DNA of 64,000 nt from Ancylobacter mangrovi (GTDB lineage Bacteria; Pseudomonadota; Alphaproteobacteria; Rhizobiales; Xanthobacteraceae), in the NCBI RefSeq assembly GCF_024752355.1, contig NZ_JANTHZ010000001.1:186001-250000 (forward strand), written 5' to 3'. Below the pieces are notes generated by a model. It saw only the letters and a program-made list of their open reading frames with translations, was not told the DNA's origin and ran no database searches. The position numbers and the translations under genes were made by a program. Positions 46,976-54,845 of the stretch are shown here, in pieces (the first letter of the stretch is position 1; every line of letters starts with the position of its first letter).

Positions 46976-47920
46976 ATGAGTGCCCCGGCCTACGGCGTGG
47001 CGATGCGCAACTTCACCCGTTTTCCCGAAATGCCGGACGCGGGAGCGCTGATCGACTACGGCGTGCGGATGGAAGATCTCGGCTTCGAGTCGCTCTGGGT
47101 CTGGGACCATATCCTGCTCGGCACCGACCCGAACTTCCCCATCATCGACTCGCTGTCGCTGCTCACCGCGGTCGCCGCCCGCACCAAGACCATCAAGATC
47201 GGCACCGGCGTGCTGGTGCTGCCGCTTCGCAACCCGGTGACGCTCGCCAAGCAGCTCTCCTCGATCGACCTGATCTCGAACGGGCGCCTCATGCTCGGCG
47301 CGGCGGTCGGCTGGTACAAGCGCGAGTTCGACGCGGTCGGCATTCCCTATGAGCGCCGCGGCAAGATCATGGACCGCAACCTCGACATCCTGAAGAAGCT
47401 CTGGACCGAGGACAGCGTCACCGGCGAGTGGGACGAGCTGAACCTGCGCAACGCGGTGATGTTCCCCAAGCCGGTGCAGAAGCCGCACCCGCCAATCCTC
47501 ATCGGCGGCTATGTCGACGTGGTGCTGAAGCGCGTCGCCAAGCGCGGCGATGGCTGGCTCACCTATTTCTACACGCCGGAAGGCTACAACGAGGCCTGGG
47601 CCAAGATCTCCGCCTATGCCGAGGAGGAAGGCCGCGACCCGGCCTCGCTCTACAGCCTCAACCAGCTCCCGATCTATGTCGGCCCGCGTGACGTCGGCGT
47701 GCCGAAGATGAATGAGTGGCTGAACGCGGAGTGGGACCTGTCCAAGGGCTCGCTCTCGACCTTCGACAGCGCCATCGTCGGCACCCCGGCCGAGTGCGCC
47801 GAGCAGATCGCCAGGCACATCGAGACCGGCGTGAAGAAGATCGTCTTCGTGCCGTGGCGCTACGAGAAGGAGCAGGTCGACCTGCTCGCCCACGAGGTGC
47901 TGCCGCTGCTGCGCAAGTGA
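46976..47920 (+). CDS. LLM class oxidoreductase, possibly F420-dependent
   Basis: 314 residues. Luciferase-like TIM barrel: AGALIDYGVRMEDLGFESLWVWDHILL at the start, IKIGTGVLVLPLRNPVTLAKQLSSIDLISNGRLMLGAAVGWYKREFDAVGIPYERRG, and VGTPAECAEQIARHIETGVKKIVFVPW at the end. The family uses FMN or F420; the cofactor cannot be told from the sequence. The fused FO synthase gene on the opposite strand 700 bp away supports F420. Last gene of the PLP/CoA-transferase operon, before a strong terminator. Confidence 0.9.
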   Translation: MSAPAYGVAMRNFTRFPEMPDAGALIDYGVRMEDLGFESLWVWDHILLGTDPNFPIIDSLSLLTAVAARTKTIKIGTGVLVLPLRNPVTLAKQLSSIDLISNGRLMLGAAVGWYKREFDAVGIPYERRGKIMDRNLDILKKLWTEDSVTGEWDELNLRNAVMFPKPVQKPHPPILIGGYVDVVLKRVAKRGDGWLTYFYTPEGYNEAWAKISAYAEEEGRDPASLYSLNQLPIYVGPRDVGVPKMNEWLNAEWDLSKGSLSTFDSAIVGTPAECAEQIARHIETGVKKIVFVPWRYEKEQVDLLAHEVLPLLRK

Positions 47921-47947
47921 GCGGCGCGACCACCGCGAGACGTCAGG

Positions 47948-47973
47948 ACGCCGGCCGCAAGGCCGGCGTTTTT
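47948..47973 (+). terminator. Intrinsic terminator after the LLM gene
   Basis: ACGCCGGCC (47948-47956), loop GCAA, GGCCGGCGT (47961-47969), then TTTTT. Clear end for the PLP/CoA-transferase/LLM operon. Confidence 0.95.
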
Positions 47974-48151
47974 CGTTCCGGGAACAGTTCACGCGGCGCG
48001 CCGGGCGCGCGGGCGGAAACCCTGCGGCATCCCGCTGCCGTTTACCGTGCGGACGGATGTTACGCCCCGGCGGGCCATTACGGCTCGACTCCCGCGCCTC
48101 TGCCGTTACCGTAGAACCGCCGGGAAGCTACGCCCCTTCAGGAGAACAGCC

Positions 48152-48544
48152 GTGAAACTGCCTTCCATCGCCGCTCTGGCGCTCGTCAGCCTCGCCGTCG
48201 CGGGTTGCGTCACCGAGACCGAGAACAAGGAAAACATGCTGTCCGCCGCGGGCTTCCAGGTACGCATGGCCGACACGCCGACCAAGGTGGCCTCGCTCAA
48301 GTCGCTGCCCCCGCACCAGTTCATCGTGCAGAACAAGGACGGCCAGCCGGTGTACATCTACGCCGACCCGACCGTGTGCGGCTGCATCTATTACGGCAAC
48401 CAGTCGAACTTCCAGTCCTACCAGCAGATGGTGTTCCAGCAGCAGATCGTCAGCCAGGAACAGATGACGGCGATGATCAACCAGCAGGCCGCCTTCGACT
48501 TCGGCGCCTGGGGCCCGATGGTCGTGCCGGTGGACGTCTACTGA
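48152..48544 (+). CDS. Conserved small lipoprotein, function unknown
   Basis: 130 residues with a GTG start at 48152 preceded by AGGAGAA; a longer frame starting at 48047 is rejected. Lipobox SLAVAGC (Cys around residue 19), then a soluble region rich in Gln/Asn/Tyr: PPHQFIVQNKDGQPVYIYADPTVCGCIYYGNQSNFQSYQQ. CGC in VCGCIYYGN may bind metal or form a disulphide. It stands alone between the LLM terminator and the end of fbiC. No family recognised. Confidence 0.75.
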   Translation: MKLPSIAALALVSLAVAGCVTETENKENMLSAAGFQVRMADTPTKVASLKSLPPHQFIVQNKDGQPVYIYADPTVCGCIYYGNQSNFQSYQQMVFQQQIVSQEQMTAMINQQAAFDFGAWGPMVVPVDVY

Positions 48545-48604
48545 CATCGGCCTGAGCCATCCTGCCCGGCCGCCGGCCGCTCGGGTGGCGGCCGGTGTCC
48601 GGCT

Positions 48605-51052
48605 TCAGCCCCGCCGCGCGGCGAGGCTGCCGACCTTCGCGAACTTGCCCGCCGCCGGCTCCACGCGCGGGGTCAGCGCCGCCGCCGCATAGGAGCGCTG
48701 CTTCTGCCGCGAGGGTGCCTCGGCGTAGAGCGTGGTGCGCTGGCGGGCGAGCCGGCCGGCGACACGGATCGCCGCCTCCATGCGGTCGGGCGGGAATTCC
48801 TGCCCGTGGGCACCGCCTGCGGCGCGGCTGATCGATTCGTCCATCAGCGTGCCGCCGATGTCGTTCGCGCCCGCGCGCAGCGCCGCGACGATGCCGCCCT
48901 CCCCGAGCTTCACCCAGCTTGCCTGCACGTTCGGGATCAGCGGGTGGAGCGCCAGCCGCCCGACGGCGTGCATCAGCAGCGCCTCGCGCCGGCTCGGCCC
49001 CTGCCGCGTGCCGCCCTTCAGATAGAGCGGCGCCTCCATGTGCAGGAAGGGCAGCGGCACCAGCTCGGTGATGCCGCCGGTCTCGGCCTGCAGGTGGCGC
49101 AGGCGCAGCAGGTGCCGCGCCCAGTGCCGGTAATGGTCGACATGGCCGAACATGATGGTGGAAGTGGTCTTCAGCCCGACCCGGTGCGCGGCGCCGACCG
49201 TCTCCAGCCATTCGGCCGTGTTCAGCTTGTCCGGGCAGATGATCGCGCGCACCTCGTCGTCGAGGATCTCCGCCGCCGTGCCGGGCAACGTGCCAAGACC
49301 CGCCTCCTTCAGCCGCAGCAGGAACTCGGGCACCGGAAGGCCCAGCGTCGCCGCCCCGTGCCGCACCTCCAGCGCGGAGAAGGCGTGGACGTGCATATCG
49401 GGCACCGCCGCCTTCACCGCGCGGATGATGGCGAGGTAGGTCTCGCCGGAGAAGTCCGGGTGGATGCCTCCCTGCATGCACACCTCGGTCGCCCCGCGCT
49501 CCCACGCCTCCAGCGCGCGGCGCTGGATCTCGCCGAGATCGAGCTCATAAGGCTTGCCGCGCAGGTGCTCGTTCTGCCGGCCCTTGGAGAAGGCGCAGAA
49601 GCCGCAGCGATAGGCGCAGACATTGGTGTAGTTGATGTTGCGGGTGACGACGTAGGACACCGTCTCGCCCACCGTCTCCCGCCGCAGCGCGTCCGCCGCA
49701 GCGCAGACGCGGCTGGCCTCGTCGCCACGCGCCTCGAACAGGCGGACGATCTCGGCCTCGGACAGCTCGTGCCCGTCGAACGCCTTGTCGAACAGCCGGT
49801 CGAGCCGACCGCCCTCGCCCGCGATCGCCGGGCTCACCGGCCATTCGACCACCGTGTCGTCGAAATCCTCGCCCGCGCCGACCCGCCAGCCGCTCTCATG
49901 GGCGAGCCCACCCGCATCCGCCCGGCGCAGAACATGGGGTGCCACCGCCTTGTCGAGCCAGCGCGGCGCGTCGTGGAGATAGGCCGGGTAGACCGCGAGG
50001 CGCGGCGCCAGCACCTTGCCGGCCCTTGCGGTCGCGTTGGCGAGCGCGGCGAGCGCGGGCCAGGGTGCCTCCGGGTTCACATGGTCGGGCGTGACCGGCG
50101 AGACGCCGCCCCAATCGTTGATGCCGGCGTCGATCAGCGCCTTCAGCCCCTCCGGCTGGAGGTTGGGCGGCGCCTGCAGCGAAATGTCGGTGCCGAGGAT
50201 CAGCCGCGCGACGGCGACGGTCCACAGATGGTCGTCCAGCGTCGGCTCCGGCGCGTTCGCCATCCGGGTCCCGGCCTTGGCGCGGAAGTTCTGGATGATG
50301 ACTTCCTGCACATGGCCGTGACGCTCATGGCTGTCGCGGATAGCGAGCAGCGCCTCGATCCGCTCGGCGCGGGTCTCGCCGATGCCGATCAGCAGGCCGG
50401 TGGTGAAGGGCACGCCGGCCCGTCCCGCCGCCTCCAGCGTCTCGAGCCGCGCCGCGGGCGCCTTGTCGGGCGAGCCGAAATGCGGGCCGCCGCGCGCGGA
50501 AAGGCGCGCGGAAGTGGTCTCGATCATCATGCCCTGCGAGGCGGAGACGGCGCGCAGCCGGCGCAGGTCGTCCTCGCCCATCACCCCGGCATTGAGATGG
50601 GGCAGCAGGCCGGTCTCCTTCATGACCAGCGCGGCCATGGCGGCGAGGTAGTCGAGCGTCGAGGCGTAGCCCAGCGCCTCCAGTTCCTCGCGCACCACCC
50701 GGTAGCGCAGCTCCGGCTTGTCGCCGAGCGTGAACAGCGCCTCGTCGCAGCCGACCCCCGCGCCGGCGCGGGCGATGTCGAGCACCTCGTCCGGCGTCAG
50801 CAAGGCGCGCTGCCCTTTCCGGGGCGGATGGGCGAAGGTGCAGTAGTGGCAGACGTCGCGACAGAGCTGGGTGAGCGGGATGAACACCTTGCGCGACACG
50901 GTGACGGCGGCGCCGAAGGCCGCGTCGCGCCGCGCCGCCGCCTCGCGCATGAGGGCGGGCAGGTCGTCCCGACCCGCCAGCTCGGTATCGGCCAGCGCCA
51001 TGGCCTCGGCGGCCTCGAGCCGCCTGCCGGCCGGCACCTCATCCCGCCGCAT
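48605..51052 (-). CDS. fbiC: FbiC, fused 7,8-didemethyl-8-hydroxy-5-deazariboflavin (FO) synthase
   Basis: 815 residues. The N-terminal CofG half has the radical-SAM cluster Cys64-x3-Cys68-x2-Cys71 (CRDVCHYC) after KVFIPLTQL. The C-terminal CofH half has Cys479-x3-Cys483-x2-Cys486 in YTNVCAYRCGFCAFSKGR, with GVSPVTPDHVNPEAPWP in the middle. FO is made from tyrosine and 5-amino-6-ribitylaminouracil and is the chromophore of F420 and of some photolyases. The gene starts 5 bp after pxpA and is on the opposite strand to the LLM gene. cofC/D/E are not in the window. Confidence 0.95.
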   Translation of the reverse strand: MRRDEVPAGRRLEAAEAMALADTELAGRDDLPALMREAAARRDAAFGAAVTVSRKVFIPLTQLCRDVCHYCTFAHPPRKGQRALLTPDEVLDIARAGAGVGCDEALFTLGDKPELRYRVVREELEALGYASTLDYLAAMAALVMKETGLLPHLNAGVMGEDDLRRLRAVSASQGMMIETTSARLSARGGPHFGSPDKAPAARLETLEAAGRAGVPFTTGLLIGIGETRAERIEALLAIRDSHERHGHVQEVIIQNFRAKAGTRMANAPEPTLDDHLWTVAVARLILGTDISLQAPPNLQPEGLKALIDAGINDWGGVSPVTPDHVNPEAPWPALAALANATARAGKVLAPRLAVYPAYLHDAPRWLDKAVAPHVLRRADAGGLAHESGWRVGAGEDFDDTVVEWPVSPAIAGEGGRLDRLFDKAFDGHELSEAEIVRLFEARGDEASRVCAAADALRRETVGETVSYVVTRNINYTNVCAYRCGFCAFSKGRQNEHLRGKPYELDLGEIQRRALEAWERGATEVCMQGGIHPDFSGETYLAIIRAVKAAVPDMHVHAFSALEVRHGAATLGLPVPEFLLRLKEAGLGTLPGTAAEILDDEVRAIICPDKLNTAEWLETVGAAHRVGLKTTSTIMFGHVDHYRHWARHLLRLRHLQAETGGITELVPLPFLHMEAPLYLKGGTRQGPSRREALLMHAVGRLALHPLIPNVQASWVKLGEGGIVAALRAGANDIGGTLMDESISRAAGGAHGQEFPPDRMEAAIRVAGRLARQRTTLYAEAPSRQKQRSYAAAALTPRVEPAAGKFAKVGSLAARRG

Positions 51053-51057
51053 CGGCC

Positions 51058-51834
51058 TCAGCCCTTCATCATCTCGGGAAGCGTCACCAGCTCGACGCCG
51101 GCGTCGCGCAGCGCCTTGCAGCAGGCCTCGGCCACCGCGATGGCGGTCGGCTCGTCGCCATGGATGCACAGCGAGTCGAACTTGGTCGGCATCTTCTTGC
51201 CGTTGACCGAGATGATCTCGCCGTCGAGCACCATGCGAACGGTGCGCTCGGCGGCGACCTTCGGGTCGCGGATCATGGCGTCGGCATTGGTGCGCAGGCG
51301 CAGATTGCCGTCATCCTCGTAGAGGCGGTCGATGAAGGCCTCGCGCGCCAGCGGCAGGTCGAGGTCCAGCGCCGCCTTCTCCATCTCCGTGCCCGCCAGG
51401 GCGAGATAATAGAGCGAGGGGTCGACCGTCTTGATCGCGCGGCCGATGGCGAGCGCGTAGTCCTTGTCGATGGCGCACATGTTGTTCAGCGCGCCGTGCG
51501 GCTTCACATGCGTGACCTTCACCCCCGCATAGGCCGCCATGCCGGCGAGCGCGCCGAGCTGGTAGGCGACGAGGTATTCGAGGTCGTTCGGGTTCATGCG
51601 GATCTGCCGGCGGCCGAAGCCCCACACGTCGTTGAAGCCGGGATGGGCGCCGACCGAGACGCCGCGCTCCTTCGACTTCAGGCAGACCTCGCGCATCACG
51701 CCCGGATCACCACCATGCTGGCCGCAGGCGACGTTGACGCTCTGCACCAGATGCAGGATCGCGTCGTCATTGCCGATGTTGTAGTGCCCGTAGCCCTCGC
51801 CCATATCGGCGTTGATGTTCATGCGCACTGCCAC
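51058..51834 (-). CDS. pxpA: PxpA, 5-oxoprolinase subunit A (LamB/YcsF family)
   Basis: 258 residues. MNINADMGEGYGHYNIGNDDAILHLVQSVNVACGQHGGDPGVMREV and GVSVGAHPGFNDVWGFGRR are LamB/YcsF signatures; VKPHGALNNM and SVNGKKMPTKFDSLCIHGDEPTA follow. With PxpB and PxpC it hydrolyses 5-oxoproline to glutamate in an ATP-dependent reaction; related paralogues act on other cyclic amides or carboxylations. The reading frame leads directly into fbiC, so both are probably on one mRNA, divergent from pxpB. Confidence 0.93.
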   Translation of the reverse strand: MAVRMNINADMGEGYGHYNIGNDDAILHLVQSVNVACGQHGGDPGVMREVCLKSKERGVSVGAHPGFNDVWGFGRRQIRMNPNDLEYLVAYQLGALAGMAAYAGVKVTHVKPHGALNNMCAIDKDYALAIGRAIKTVDPSLYYLALAGTEMEKAALDLDLPLAREAFIDRLYEDDGNLRLRTNADAMIRDPKVAAERTVRMVLDGEIISVNGKKMPTKFDSLCIHGDEPTAIAVAEACCKALRDAGVELVTLPEMMKG

Positions 51835-51905
51835 GGGCCTTCTCCTTCTGACTGAATGGGTTCGATATTAACACATTAAATAATAATGGAATTCAAGCTC
51901 AAACA

Positions 51906-51919
51906 TACTAACATTAGTA
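51906..51919. promoter_or_regulatory. Perfect dyad TACTAA-CA-TTAGTA, candidate GntR operator (site A)
   Basis: Perfect 6+2+6 inverted repeat in the A+T-rich divergent promoter between pxpA (minus) and pxpB (plus). The minus strand reads TACTAATGTTAGTA, matching the core of sites at 43579-43600 and 53802-53817. It could control pxpA-fbiC and pxpB-pxpC at once. Confidence 0.6.
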
Positions 51920-51977
51920 CGATTGCCGCAACGGCCGGTTCCGGGGCGGCCGACGGGCGTTGCCACGGGGAGGAAGC

Positions 51978-52736
51978 ATGGGCGAACCGCACGAGCGGGC
52001 GGACGGGCGCATCGGCGCGCTGGCGCGCTTCCTGCCGGTAGGCGACACCGCCTTCGCGGTGGAGTTCGGCGCGCGCATCGCGCCCAATATCAATGCCCAC
52101 GTCCATCGCGCCGCCGCCGTGCTCGCCGAAGCGGCGCCGGCCGGGCTGGTCGAGACCGTGCCGACCTTCCGCTCGCTGCTGGTGCATTACGACCCGACCC
52201 TGACCAGCGCCGCCGCGCTGCAGGACATCGTCGGCGCGCTCGACCTCGGCGAGGCGACGCATGGCGCGCTGGCGCGAATCTGGCGGATCCCGGTGCTCTA
52301 TGGCGGCGAGGCCGGCCCCGATCTCGACGACGTCGCCGGCGTCACCGGCCTCTCGCCGGAGGAGGTGGTCGTCCGCCATGCCGGCGAGGTCTACCGCGTC
52401 TATGTCCAAGGCTTCCTGCCCGGCTTCGCCTATATGGGCGACCTGGTGCCCGAGCTCGACCTGCCGCGCCTCTCGACCCCGCGCGTGCGGGTGCCGCCGG
52501 GCTCGGTCGCCATCGCCCAGCGCATGACCGGCATCTACCCCGTCGCCTCGCCGGGCGGCTGGCGGCTGCTCGGCAACACGCCGGTGCGCCTGTTCGACCC
52601 CTCGCACAGCCCGCCGACGCTGTTCGCGCCCGGGGACGGGGTGCGCTTCGTCCCGGTCGACGCGGACACCCACGCGGACGTGTGCCGTCAGGTCGCCGAC
52701 AGCGCCTATCTGCCCGACTGCGAGGTGCCGGCATGA
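51978..52736 (+). CDS. pxpB: PxpB, 5-oxoprolinase subunit B (KipI family)
   Basis: 252 residues, GAGGAAGC before the ATG at 51978. FLPVGDTAFAVEFGARI, ARIWRIPVLYGGEAGPDLDDVAGVTGLS, and VQGFLPGFAYMGDLVPELDLPRLSTPRVRVPPGSVAIAQRMTGIYPVASPGGW are the KipI family motifs. Works with PxpA and PxpC. Its stop overlaps the pxpC start by 4 bp, giving coupled translation. Confidence 0.94.
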   Translation: MGEPHERADGRIGALARFLPVGDTAFAVEFGARIAPNINAHVHRAAAVLAEAAPAGLVETVPTFRSLLVHYDPTLTSAAALQDIVGALDLGEATHGALARIWRIPVLYGGEAGPDLDDVAGVTGLSPEEVVVRHAGEVYRVYVQGFLPGFAYMGDLVPELDLPRLSTPRVRVPPGSVAIAQRMTGIYPVASPGGWRLLGNTPVRLFDPSHSPPTLFAPGDGVRFVPVDADTHADVCRQVADSAYLPDCEVPA

Positions 52737-53773
52737 GCGCGCGCCTGCATGTCACCCAGCCCGGCCCGCAGATGACGGTGCAGGACCGCGGCCGCATCGG
52801 CTTCCAGGCGTTCGGCGTGCCGGTGTGCGGCGCGCTCGACATGGTCGCACTGCGGCTCGCCAATGCGCTGGTCGGCAACGCGCCGGATGCGGCCGCGCTG
52901 GAGTGCCGGCTGGCCGGGCCGGCCTTCACCGTGGAAGGCGGGCCGGCACGCCTCGCGCTGGCCGGCGCGAGCGCGACCATCGAGGTCACGACCGAGGGCG
53001 ACACGCAGCGCTTCCCCGCGTGGCGGGCGGTCGACGTGCCGGCCGGCGCGCGGGTGCGCATCGGCGCGCTGGGCGGCAGCGGCTGCGCGGTGCTCGCAGT
53101 CGCGGGCGGGATCGACGTGCCGCTCGTGCTTGGCTCGCGCGCCACCGACCTGAAGGGCGGCTTCGGCGGGCTGGAGGGGCGCCCCGTCGCGCCGGGCGAC
53201 GTGCTGCCGCTCGGCCCGGCGCCGGCGGCGGGGCCGCCGCTCGAACTGCCGCGCCCGCCCGCCCTCGCCCCGGAGGGGCCGCTGCGGGTGGTGCTGGGCC
53301 CGCAGGCCGACGCCTTCACCGAGGACGGCCTCGCCACCTTCCTCGGCACGCCCTACCGAGTCTCGCGCGAGGCGGACCGAATGGGCATGCGGCTCGAGGG
53401 CGCGCCGCTCGCCTTCCGGGAGAGCGCCGACATCGTCTCGGACGGCATTGCCGGCGGCTCGATCCAGGTGCCGGGCTCGGGCCTGCCGATCGTGCTGCTG
53501 GCGGACCACCAGACCATCGGCGGCTACGCCAAGATCGCCACGCTCATCTCCGCCGACCTGCCCGCCGCCGGGCGCCTGCTGCCGGGCGCCGAGCTGCGCT
53601 TCGCCGCGGTGTCGGTCGCCGAGGCGGAGGAGGCGCGGCGCCGGCTCGAAACCGAGATCGGCCGCCTGCTCGCCTCGCTCACGCCGGTACGGGAGGGTGC
53701 GCGCATCGATGAAGCGGCCCTGTTCGGCGAGAATCTCATCTCCGGCGTTGTATCCGCCTTCGAAAGCGAGTAA
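52733..53773 (+). CDS. pxpC: PxpC, 5-oxoprolinase subunit C (KipA family)
   Basis: 346 residues starting inside the pxpB stop. TVQDRGRIGFQAFGVPVCGALDMVALRLANALVGN, FGGLEGRPVAPGDVLPL and VLLADHQTIGGYAKIATLISADL are typical of the biotin-independent carboxylase-like KipA/PxpC family. The biotin-carboxylase-type ATP-grasp is not part of this set. Together with PxpA/B it should hydrolyse 5-oxoproline or a related lactam. The gntR gene follows 99 bp later. Confidence 0.94.
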   Translation: MSARLHVTQPGPQMTVQDRGRIGFQAFGVPVCGALDMVALRLANALVGNAPDAAALECRLAGPAFTVEGGPARLALAGASATIEVTTEGDTQRFPAWRAVDVPAGARVRIGALGGSGCAVLAVAGGIDVPLVLGSRATDLKGGFGGLEGRPVAPGDVLPLGPAPAAGPPLELPRPPALAPEGPLRVVLGPQADAFTEDGLATFLGTPYRVSREADRMGMRLEGAPLAFRESADIVSDGIAGGSIQVPGSGLPIVLLADHQTIGGYAKIATLISADLPAAGRLLPGAELRFAAVSVAEAEEARRRLETEIGRLLASLTPVREGARIDEAALFGENLISGVVSAFESE

Positions 53774-53801
53774 CGGCGCCGAGCGCCGGATAGGATTGCA
53801 T

Positions 53802-53817
53802 GATACTGAAGATAGGA
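53802..53817. promoter_or_regulatory. Candidate GntR operator upstream of gntR (site C)
   Basis: GATACTGAAGATAGGA, 13 of 16 positions like the minus strand of site B (GATACTAATGATAGAA). It lies 56 bp before the gntR start, which suggests autoregulation; its own dyad is imperfect. Confidence 0.5.
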
Positions 53818-53872
53818 CGACCTGACTGATTCCGGCGCCAATGCAAGGCCGCCCTGGGAAACGACACTGCCG

Positions 53873-54625
53873 ATGCTCAAGGATTCCGCGGCCGCTCTGG
53901 CCAATCCCGACTACCGCCGCAGCCCGGTGCCGCGCTATCTGCAGATCGCGGGCGTCATCCGCCGCCGGATCGAAGACGGCGTGTGGAAGCCGAACGAGAA
54001 GATCTCCACGCTGCAGGAGCTCGAGGCGGAGTTCCGGGTCGCCCGAGTCACCGTCCGGCAGGCGGTCGAGGTGCTGCAGAGCGAGGGGCTGGTACGCCGC
54101 ATCCAGGGCAAGGGCACCTTCGTCTCCGGCTCGGTCGAGGAGAAGCGCTGGCTCAAGCTGGACCTGAAATGGCACTCGCTGGCGGGCACGATCGGCGCCA
54201 ACGTGCCGCGCTTCCTGCCGGTGACGACCAACCCGCCCCCGCCGCCGATCCGCCCCGAGGACGGCACCCCGGCCCCGCACTACCGCTATCTGGAGAGCGT
54301 GCAGTCGCGGCGCGGCCAGCCCTATTCCTTCGCCAAGGTCTATTTCGACGAGCGCATCTACGCGCTCGCGCCCGAGCGCTTCGACCGCGAGCCGACCATC
54401 AGCGTCATCGCCACGCTGGACGGCCTCAAGGTGAAGCGGGCGCAGCAGAGCTTCATCGTCGGCACGGTGGAGCCGCGCGTCGCCAACCTGCTCGCCACCG
54501 GCATCGGCTTCCCGACTGTCGAGGCGCATCTCGTGGTCGAGGACGAGAACGACGTCGTGGTCTATGTCGCCGATATCATCTATCGCGGCGACTGCGTGCA
54601 GCTCGACGTCGACCTGCTGCGTTGA
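53873..54625 (+). CDS. GntR/HutC family transcriptional regulator
   Basis: 250 residues. N-terminal winged helix-turn-helix: RYLQIAGVIRRRIEDGVWKPNEKISTLQELEAEFRVARVTVRQAVEVLQSEGLVRRIQGKGTFV, residues about 20-85. The C-terminal part (FAKVYFDERIYALAPERFD, ARVAN..TGIGFPTVEAHLVVEDENDVVVYVADIIYRGDCVQLDV) matches the UTRA ligand-binding domain of HutC-type GntR proteins. Ligands of this family are often small metabolites from the controlled pathway. Its genomic setting makes it the natural regulator of the pxp, PLP/CoA-transferase and gntR units. Confidence 0.92.
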   Translation: MLKDSAAALANPDYRRSPVPRYLQIAGVIRRRIEDGVWKPNEKISTLQELEAEFRVARVTVRQAVEVLQSEGLVRRIQGKGTFVSGSVEEKRWLKLDLKWHSLAGTIGANVPRFLPVTTNPPPPPIRPEDGTPAPHYRYLESVQSRRGQPYSFAKVYFDERIYALAPERFDREPTISVIATLDGLKVKRAQQSFIVGTVEPRVANLLATGIGFPTVEAHLVVEDENDVVVYVADIIYRGDCVQLDVDLLR

Positions 54626-54642
54626 CGCGGGAAAAACGAGAC

Positions 54643-54667
54643 GGAACAGGCGCTTGCGGCCTGTTCC
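54643..54667. terminator. Hairpin after gntR, weak terminator candidate
   Basis: GGAACAGGC (54643-54651), 7-base loop, GCCTGTTCC (54659-54667): perfect 9-bp stem just after the gntR stop. No U-tract follows on the plus strand; on the minus strand a GTTTTTC run lies a few bases beyond, so it may help end the convergent unit. Confidence 0.5.
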
Positions 54668-54845
54668 GCACAAGGTGATTCATTCACCCCGCCGGCTTCG
54701 CGGCGCCGGCCCTTCCGTGCGGCCCCTCTTGCCGATCCGATTCAACGGCGCCGGATATGTGCTGTCTTTTCAATCGGTTGGCCGCAGGGGGCGCGCAATC
54801 CGACTCCGCGCCCCGTTCACAAACCGATTCAACCGCCGCCTCGCC

